A DNA stretch of 64,000 nucleotides from Brachyspira pilosicoli (GTDB taxonomy: Bacteria > Spirochaetota > Brachyspiria > Brachyspirales > Brachyspiraceae), in contig NZ_JAWLPU010000001.1 in assembly GCF_036997485.1 (NCBI RefSeq), positions 1-64,000 of the forward strand, given 5' to 3'. The notes below the pieces were generated by a model that had not been told where the DNA came from, searched no databases, and saw nothing but the letters and a program-made list of their open reading frames with translations. Shown piece after piece: positions 58,240 to 64,000 of this stretch. Within the stretch, counting starts at the first letter, position 1. Each line of letters opens with the position of its first letter. The translations under genes and the position numbers were made by a program.

Positions 58240-58342
58240 ACATGGGGAGCTTATAAAAGGCTGAGAGGAAGTTTACATAATTTTATACATGCAAACTTCG
58301 ACCCTTATAACCTGTTTGGGTAATGCCAGCGTAGGGAATTAT
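58240..58342 (+). promoter_or_regulatory. TPP (thiamine pyrophosphate) riboswitch
   Basis: The universally conserved core is present in order: GGGGAGC, AGGCTGAGAGG, CTTCGACCC, ACCTGTTTGGGTAATGCCAG and CGTAGGGAA. A hairpin (58370-58409, arms AATAAAATGAGACC and GGTCTTGTTTTATT) follows. Its distal arm can alternatively pair with AATAAAACAAGAC around 58451-58463, giving a plausible switching platform. The controlled gene is the OppA-type lipoprotein at 58510. Confidence 0.92.
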
Positions 58343-58509
58343 CTCTTTTATTATTCTATTTATACTTTTAATAAAATGAGACCTTTTCTAATGTTGGTCT
58401 TGTTTTATTAAATTAGATTCATAATCAAACAAGACTAAAAACAAAATTCAATAAAACAAGACAAACGGCGTTATAAAAATTTCTATTTAATATTTCTTAG
58501 GAGTTTTTT

Positions 58510-60150
58510 ATGACTTACAATCTTAAAACAAAAAACTTTTTTATTAAAACTTTATTTCAAACATTTTTTATTTTTCTAACTTTCTTACTAATCATCTCCT
58601 GCACTAAAGAAACAAAAAAAATTAAAGATGAACTTACAGTAAACTTAGGCTATGAGCTTCAGTCTATTGACCCAGCAATAAACGATGAGACTTATGGTTT
58701 TATTTATATTAATCATGCCTTCGAAGGATTATTGACAAAAGACATAAACGGCAAAATAGTAGGAGGCTCTTCAGACAAATGGGAGATAAGCGAAGATAAA
58801 TTAAAATACACATTCCATATAAGAGAAGATGCAAAATGGAGCGACGGCAAAAAACTCACTGCAGATGATTTTGTATATTCATATAGAAGAGTTGTTGACC
58901 CTAAAACAGCTTCACCTATAGCGTATTTAATGTATTATATAAAAAATGCAAAAGACATAAACACAGGCAAAAAACCAATTGAGACTTTGGGAGTTACTGC
59001 TATAGACGAAAACACTCTTACAATAGAACTTGAAAATCCTACATTATACTTTGAAGATATTTTAGCTTCTGGTGGTTGTTATGTACCTGTGAGAGAGGAC
59101 ATTATAAATAAATACGGTGATGATTGGACATGGAAGACTGAGGCGTATATTGGAAATGGTGCTTACAAGATGACAGAGAGAAAGCCCGATGAGTTAATAG
59201 CATTTGAGCTTAATACTAATTATTGGGATTATAAAAATCAAGTTGCTAAGAAAATAAATTTTGTTTTGATAGCTGATGAATATATTTCTCTTAATGCCGT
59301 TAGAACAGGAGATGTTGACTTTTCTATTAATGCCCCTCCTATTGGCGAGATAGAAAGTTTAATAAAAGAAAACCTTATGGCTGTAAGCGACATTATAGGA
59401 GTTTATTATTTAGATTTAAACAATAAAGATAAAACCTTGTCCGACAAGAGAGTAAGAAAAGCATTATCTTTAGCAATAGACAGAAATTACATTGTAAGCA
59501 ATATCGGCTACGGCAAACTAATAGCAGCAGAAAGCTTTGTTCCTCCAGTTGTAAAAGGACTTGAAAAATCTTTTAGAGAAGAGAGCAGCAATTTTATAAT
59601 AGCAAACAATTACAGCAATAATATAATAGAAGCAAAAAAATTATTAGCCGAAGCAGGCTACCCAAACGGAGAAAACTTTCCTATTTTAGAAGTAAAAGTT
59701 TCATCTGGTTTTTACACTACAGTGTTAGAGGCTATTCAGCAGATGTGGAAAAATAATTTAAATATTAATGTGGCAGTTAGAACAGAAGAATCAAAAATCA
59801 CACTTCCTTTCAGACAGTCAGGCAATTACCAAATGGCCAGAACAAGCTGGACAGGCGATTATAATGACCCTCTCACAATGCTTCAAATTATGACAAGCGA
59901 TAGCGATATAAATTACGGCGGTTTTTCAAATGAAAGATATGACTATTTAATAAACTTTGCCACTACTTCAACAAATGCCAAAGAGAGAATGGAAGCTTTA
60001 AAAGAAGCAGAGGCTATTCTTTTTGAAGAGATGCCTATAATACCTTTTATATATAGAACAGACTTTTTGGTTGTAAATCCGAAATTAAAAAACTATATTG
60101 ATGACCCATTGGGACGATACAGATTTAATTATGCCTATATTGAAGAATAG
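58510..60150 (+). CDS. OppA-family substrate-binding lipoprotein under TPP riboswitch control
   Basis: A 546-residue SBP_bac_5 lipoprotein with lipobox LIISC and blocks ELQSIDPAINDETY, LTADDFVYSYRRVV and KRVRKALSLAIDRNYIV. It is clearly a paralogue of the protein at 27874-29475 (shared NGAYKMTERKPDE versus NGAFMLKERKPDQ). AGGAG precedes the ATG. The riboswitch upstream implies repression when thiamine pyrophosphate is plentiful, so the solute may be thiamine, a precursor or a thiamine-bearing peptide, rather than generic oligopeptides. No ABC permease or ATPase is adjacent. Confidence 0.88.
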   Translation: MTYNLKTKNFFIKTLFQTFFIFLTFLLIISCTKETKKIKDELTVNLGYELQSIDPAINDETYGFIYINHAFEGLLTKDINGKIVGGSSDKWEISEDKLKYTFHIREDAKWSDGKKLTADDFVYSYRRVVDPKTASPIAYLMYYIKNAKDINTGKKPIETLGVTAIDENTLTIELENPTLYFEDILASGGCYVPVREDIINKYGDDWTWKTEAYIGNGAYKMTERKPDELIAFELNTNYWDYKNQVAKKINFVLIADEYISLNAVRTGDVDFSINAPPIGEIESLIKENLMAVSDIIGVYYLDLNNKDKTLSDKRVRKALSLAIDRNYIVSNIGYGKLIAAESFVPPVVKGLEKSFREESSNFIIANNYSNNIIEAKKLLAEAGYPNGENFPILEVKVSSGFYTTVLEAIQQMWKNNLNINVAVRTEESKITLPFRQSGNYQMARTSWTGDYNDPLTMLQIMTSDSDINYGGFSNERYDYLINFATTSTNAKERMEALKEAEAILFEEMPIIPFIYRTDFLVVNPKLKNYIDDPLGRYRFNYAYIEE

Positions 60151-60179
60151 TTTTAATAAATTATAATTTTAATAAATTT

Positions 60180-60219
60180 AAGAAATAAAGTGCTATTTTT
60201 TAATAGTATTTTATTTCTT
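60180..60219 (+). terminator. terminator of the second OppA gene
   Basis: AAGAAATAAAGTGCTATT pairs with AATAGTATTTTATTTCTT (two G-U pairs), an 18-bp stem with a short loop, 30 bases after the stop. Confidence 0.7.
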
Positions 60220-60238
60220 AAAAAATTTTATTTACACA

Positions 60239-60553
60239 CCCCGCCCTTTTCTCTTGCTGTTCTAATTAAAATTTAAACTTTCTCTATATTCATTGCTCAA
60301 TCAGAAATTTTAAGGCCCCACCCAAGTGTTTTTTTAATTTAAAAATCCATCACCGCACGTTAAGAAAAACAAAAATATATAATTTAATTTGAAATACAAT
60401 TTTTACTATTTTTATAAATACATTTACCGTGCGGGAAAGTAGATTATTAAGTCTAATAAACGCTTGGGCGGGTATGCTTTTTTATAATTAGACACTAAAA
60501 AATATTAAAGCAATATTTTCTATATAAAACATAAAAGTTAATAGGGCGGGGTA
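60239..60553 (+). repeat. nested inverted-repeat element, copy B downstream of second OppA gene
   Basis: Three concentric GC-rich arm pairs lie in AT-rich sequence: CCCCGCCCT/AGGGCGGGG (60239-60247, 60543-60551), CCCACCCAAG/CTTGGGCGGG (60317-60326, 60463-60472) and CCGCACG/CGTGCGG (60353-60359, 60428-60434). Bases from about 60328 closely match copy A at 29519-29740. No ORF. Possibly a non-autonomous mobile repeat. Confidence 0.75.
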
Positions 60554-60688
60554 TTAAAACAAACTTAAAACTTGCAACAAAAAGAATATACGATTAGTAA
60601 AAGAGAATATTTTAAATAATTGACTTTAATTAAAATTTACATTATTATAGATTCATATATTTTAAATTTTATAAGGGCTAATACAAAT

Positions 60689-61885
60689 ATGGAAGAGAAA
60701 CAATACAGTTTAGAAGAATCTATAGAATTAATTTCAAGAGGAGCCAGCGAAATAATAGGCTTGGAAGAGATAAAAGAAAAACTAAAAAGCGGAAAAAAAT
60801 TAACAGTAAAAGCAGGTTTTGACCCAACAGCTCCAGATATACATTTAGGACATACTGTACTTTTAAGAAAGATGAGACATTTTCAATTACTTGGACATAA
60901 AGTAATATTTCTTATAGGAGATTTTACAGGAAGAATAGGAGACCCATCTGGTAAGACAAAAACTCGTCCAAGATTAAGTGAAGAAGATGTTTTAAGAAAT
61001 GCTGAAACTTATAAACAGCAAGTTTTTAAAATTTTAGACCCCGAAAAAACTATAGTTGAATTTAATTCTAAATGGCTTGGTAAAATGAGTTTTGCCGATG
61101 TGCTTGGTCTTACTTCAAGATATACTGTAGCACAAATGATAGAGAGAGATGATTTTTCTAAAAGATATAAAAATGGTCAGCCTATAAGCATAATGGAGTT
61201 TTTATATCCATTAGCTCAGGGGTATGATTCTGTTTCTTTAGAATGCGATGTTGAACTTGGAGGTAATGACCAGAAGTTTAATTTGCTTGTGGGAAGAACT
61301 TTAATGAAAGAATATGGATTATCTCCGCAGGCGGTTTTAACTGTACCTTTGCTTGAAGGTTTAGATGGGGTTGAGAAGATGAGTAAATCTTTAGGAAATT
61401 ATATAGGTGTTTATGACAGCCCTAAAGATATGTATGGTAAGGCTATGAGTATACCTGATGATCTAATTCTTAAATATATGGAATTAGTTACAGATATACC
61501 TATGAATGATATAAGAAATTATAAAAAGGCTATGGAAGAAGGTGAAAATCCAAGAAATATCAAATCTATTCTTGCTAAAGAAATAGTAAAATTATATCAT
61601 ACAGAAGATGATGCTAATAATGCTGAAGAAGAATTTAAGAGAATATTTAGCTCTAAGGGTGTGCCTGATGAAATAGAAGAAGTTATTGTAAGTAAAGATG
61701 ATAATGTTTTAAATATTTTATCTATATGTATAAAAAATGAAAGTAAGTCTAATTTAAAAAGATTAATTTCTCAAGGAAGTGTTACTTTAGATAATGAAAA
61801 GATTACGGATATAAACTCTAATATAAATAAAGAGGGCATACTAAAAATAGGAAAACGTAATTTCTTTAAAATAAAATTTTCTTAA
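60689..61885 (+). CDS. tyrS: tyrosyl-tRNA synthetase
   Basis: Class I aminoacyl-tRNA synthetase charging tRNA-Tyr. The HIGH signature is PDIHLGHTV, the KMSKS loop is [10 protein letters not shown], and a C-terminal S4-like domain ends the protein ([17 protein letters not shown]). The start [10 protein letters not shown] gives 398 residues, the usual length; a longer frame begins 23 codons upstream with an unrelated leader. AAGGG lies upstream of the ATG. The lptD-like gene begins 31 bases after its stop. Confidence 0.93.
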   Translation: MEEKQYSLEESIELISRGASEIIGLEEIKEKLKSGKKLTVKAGFDPTAPDIHLGHTVLLRKMRHFQLLGHKVIFLIGDFTGRIGDPSGKTKTRPRLSEEDVLRNAETYKQQVFKILDPEKTIVEFNSKWLGKMSFADVLGLTSRYTVAQMIERDDFSKRYKNGQPISIMEFLYPLAQGYDSVSLECDVELGGNDQKFNLLVGRTLMKEYGLSPQAVLTVPLLEGLDGVEKMSKSLGNYIGVYDSPKDMYGKAMSIPDDLILKYMELVTDIPMNDIRNYKKAMEEGENPRNIKSILAKEIVKLYHTEDDANNAEEEFKRIFSSKGVPDEIEEVIVSKDDNVLNILSICIKNESKSNLKRLISQGSVTLDNEKITDINSNINKEGILKIGKRNFFKIKFS

Positions 61886-61916
61886 AAAAGATAGATGTGA
61901 TTTTTAAGAGGCAATA

Positions 61917-64000
61917 ATGCGAGTCTTGATATTACTATTATCTTTAATAATATTTGATGCATACTTATATGCACAAGATAATAATAATAATAATAATAAT
62001 ATTACAAGGACAAATGAAAATGCATTAATGCAAATAAATCAATTCGATGCTAAAAGGAATCCTGTTTCTTTTATTAATATAGTTAATTTTACTCCATACT
62101 ATGTATTAACTGAATATGCTAGAAATTATGGTATAGAAATTTATCCTTATGATACAGAGTCTACTTTAAGAGCGAGGATTATAAAAAGACAAGTTAATAT
62201 AGATGTTATAAGAGTTAGTGGTGAAGATAATATAAAAAATGTAGCACGTACTAGTATTAATACAGGCGGCGGACAGATAGATTTTAAAAGTGCTGATTAT
62301 GTTGAAAGATATAAAATAGATGAAGCAGGAGAAGAATTAATAGCCCTATATGGCAACGTACAGCTTAAAATATATAACAACATCATGAGTGCCGATAGGG
62401 TTGTTTATAGTTTGAAAACAGGAGAAGTATTTGCTTCTGGTAATTTAAAGGTTGAATCTGGAGATAGTGTTCTAAATGGCGAATGGTTTATGCTTAATAA
62501 AGATGATAAAAAGGGCATTTTATATAATGGCAACACTAAATTCCAGAGCTTTACAGTTCAAGGTAATATAATAAAATTCAACGACCCTGATTTTTTTGCT
62601 AATGATAGTAGTGTAAGTTTTTCTAGGCTTACCCCTGTAGCGCATGACTTCTTAGCTTCAAGAGTTTATTTATGGGATACAAAAAAGGTACTTATTTTTA
62701 ATAGCATATATAGAGTTGGAAGGCAGCCAGTATTTTATTTTCCGCTTTTTATTCAGAATAATGTCGGAACTGGTATTATAAGCACTTTTGGGCAGAGTTT
62801 GAGAGAAGGTGTTTATATGCAAAATAGTAAGACTTTTAATTTGTATGGGGTTGATCATAGAATAAGGTTTGATGCTTATCAAAAATTAGGATTTCTTATT
62901 GGAGATGAAATTCGATATACTAGTCAATACCATAATTTATCTTTAGATGCTATGTTTGCTTTAGGAAGACAATATTATTTGCTTGATTCTTACATATCTT
63001 CCAGTATTGGTTTTGGTACAAGATATGTTAACTATTTTACTGGTGGACAAGTAGGAAAATTTGTTCCTAGATATAAATTTCAATATGATCATACAATACA
63101 ATTATATAGCGGCGAAAATATTAATGCTTATCTTACTGGCAAATTAAATTTAAACAGCGATTTATATTTTAAATCAGACTTTTATAATCAAAGAGGAGCT
63201 TTAGATATATTATCATTATTTACTGCTATCACTGGTGATTTAAGTGATATAGGAGATTCATATCCAGAAAGCTATATAGAAAACTCTGTATATATTAATA
63301 GCACTATATATGGTGTTAGTTTAAGAGCTGGAGCTGAATGGAATCTCACTGCTGTAAGAAATTTATCTGTAAATTACAACACAAATTTTGATTATTATAT
63401 GCCTAAACCAAGCAGATTGGTTTTACCTTCATTATCGGCAAGCTATAGTTCCGTTTTTGGAGATGAAACTTCTTATTATTTTCCTGATGTTAATATTAAT
63501 TATAATATCAGCATGAATTATTCTCACACAATAGATTACAAAACTTCTGAAGGTATAGCATTTTATAATAACCCTAACCTCAATAACCAATTAAATGAAA
63601 AATTAGCCGAAAGAAATAATTTACAGTTAAATGGCGGATTATCAAGAAGTTTTACTAATTTATTTATGAGATTTACTCCTAATTTTAATATTAACTATGC
63701 TTATCAAAAAAGTATTAATCCTAAATCAGAAGATTTAATTTATGACAGAGATAATACATACTTAGGTTTGGCTAGTACTATGAACCTCTCTGTATTCTTA
63801 CCTAACTCAATATTGCCGTATAAACTTGATAACTATTTCTCTCCTTCCGTAAGTTGGGATACATCATATAGTATTGGTTATAGATTTAAACAAAAAGATG
63901 CTGCATATACTAATGAAAATCAAAGCGGAGATTTTAGCAGTCATAGCATAAATACAAGTTTAAACGTAGGAGGCACTGGATACAGTATATTTTTTATACC
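61917..64000 (+). CDS. LptD/OstA-like outer-membrane protein, 3' end outside window
   Basis: The frame starts ATG at 61917 after AGAGGC and is open to the window edge (about 694 codons), so it is partial. A signal peptide MRVLILLLSLIIFDAYLYAQ is followed by an Asn run encoded by (AAT)7. The OstA/LptA-like domain contains LYGNVQLKIYNNIMSADRVV and EVFASGNLKVESGDSVLNGE, followed by QPVFYFPLFI and many barrel strands. That is the LptD layout for inserting lipooligosaccharide in the outer leaflet. Only moderate certainty, since spirochaete LptD is divergent. Confidence 0.75.
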   Translation, partial: MRVLILLLSLIIFDAYLYAQDNNNNNNNITRTNENALMQINQFDAKRNPVSFINIVNFTPYYVLTEYARNYGIEIYPYDTESTLRARIIKRQVNIDVIRVSGEDNIKNVARTSINTGGGQIDFKSADYVERYKIDEAGEELIALYGNVQLKIYNNIMSADRVVYSLKTGEVFASGNLKVESGDSVLNGEWFMLNKDDKKGILYNGNTKFQSFTVQGNIIKFNDPDFFANDSSVSFSRLTPVAHDFLASRVYLWDTKKVLIFNSIYRVGRQPVFYFPLFIQNNVGTGIISTFGQSLREGVYMQNSKTFNLYGVDHRIRFDAYQKLGFLIGDEIRYTSQYHNLSLDAMFALGRQYYLLDSYISSSIGFGTRYVNYFTGGQVGKFVPRYKFQYDHTIQLYSGENINAYLTGKLNLNSDLYFKSDFYNQRGALDILSLFTAITGDLSDIGDSYPESYIENSVYINSTIYGVSLRAGAEWNLTAVRNLSVNYNTNFDYYMPKPSRLVLPSLSASYSSVFGDETSYYFPDVNINYNISMNYSHTIDYKTSEGIAFYNNPNLNNQLNEKLAERNNLQLNGGLSRSFTNLFMRFTPNFNINYAYQKSINPKSEDLIYDRDNTYLGLASTMNLSVFLPNSILPYKLDNYFSPSVSWDTSYSIGYRFKQKDAAYTNENQSGDFSSHSINTSLNVGGTGYSIFFI

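Overview
The window reads as a Brachyspira (spirochaete) chromosome segment. It is very AT-rich with A/T-biased codons. It carries a full selenoprotein glycine reductase cluster, a Vsp-like (Brachyspira/Serpulina variable surface protein) outer-membrane gene, an LptD-type barrel gene running off the end, and short GC-rich intergenic repeats that stand out sharply from the background. The genus assignment rests on recalled family resemblance; the species cannot be told.

Layout. 1-2050 is a small accessory region: a GC-rich repeat, a membrane protein with an 81-bp internal duplication, an operon of two tiny proteins, and a dense regulatory stretch (1490-1880) with a predicted plus-strand small RNA opposite minus-strand mini-ORFs. 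2052-4871 is a fused restriction-modification enzyme. 5.1-14.6 kb holds PTS IIB, a TrxR-like flavoprotein, gyrB, an alcohol dehydrogenase, uvrC, purD and a DJ-1/PfpI protein. 14.8-24.1 kb is the glycine reductase cluster, read on the minus strand as grdX-trxB-(small ORF)-grdE-grdA-grdB-grdC-grdD-Na+/alanine-glycine symporter. GrdA and GrdB each need read-through of an in-frame UGA as selenocysteine, and hairpins separate several cistrons. 24.4-30.9 kb is amino-acid and peptide scavenging (APC permease, C26 amidase, M20 hydrolase, OppA-type lipoprotein, iron-sulfur flavoprotein).

31-43 kb has a chemoreceptor, PAP2 phosphatase, PfkB kinase, an unusual three-gene cassette (HTH-phosphotransferase fusion, MATE-like transporter, RelE/HigB-like toxin), small housekeeping genes, a MATE pump, a DJ-1 homologue lacking its cysteine, and glgA. 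43.6-48 kb is a glycosyltransferase cluster in which GT8 genes have recombined and left a truncated copy. 48-57 kb has a DNA-glycosylase-like protein, lipoproteins, dnaN, a (CTACA)10 microsatellite, a lipoprotein/Vsp pair, an outer-membrane barrel, and a DegT-family protein without the usual lysine. 57.2-57.5 kb is an RNA cluster (tRNA-Arg, tRNA-Ser, SRP RNA). 58.2-60.2 kb is a TPP riboswitch in front of a second OppA-type binding protein; then come a nested repeat, tyrS and partial lptD.

Together the genes suggest an anaerobe that imports peptides and amino acids, ferments glycine through glycine reductase (thioredoxin reductase supplying electrons), and has a diderm envelope with variable surface proteins and glycans. 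The observations most worth following are the HTH-kinase/MATE/toxin cassette, the 1.5-1.9 kb RNA/mini-ORF locus, the TPP-controlled OppA, the candidate UGA-containing small ORF inside the grd cluster, and the GT8 mosaic.
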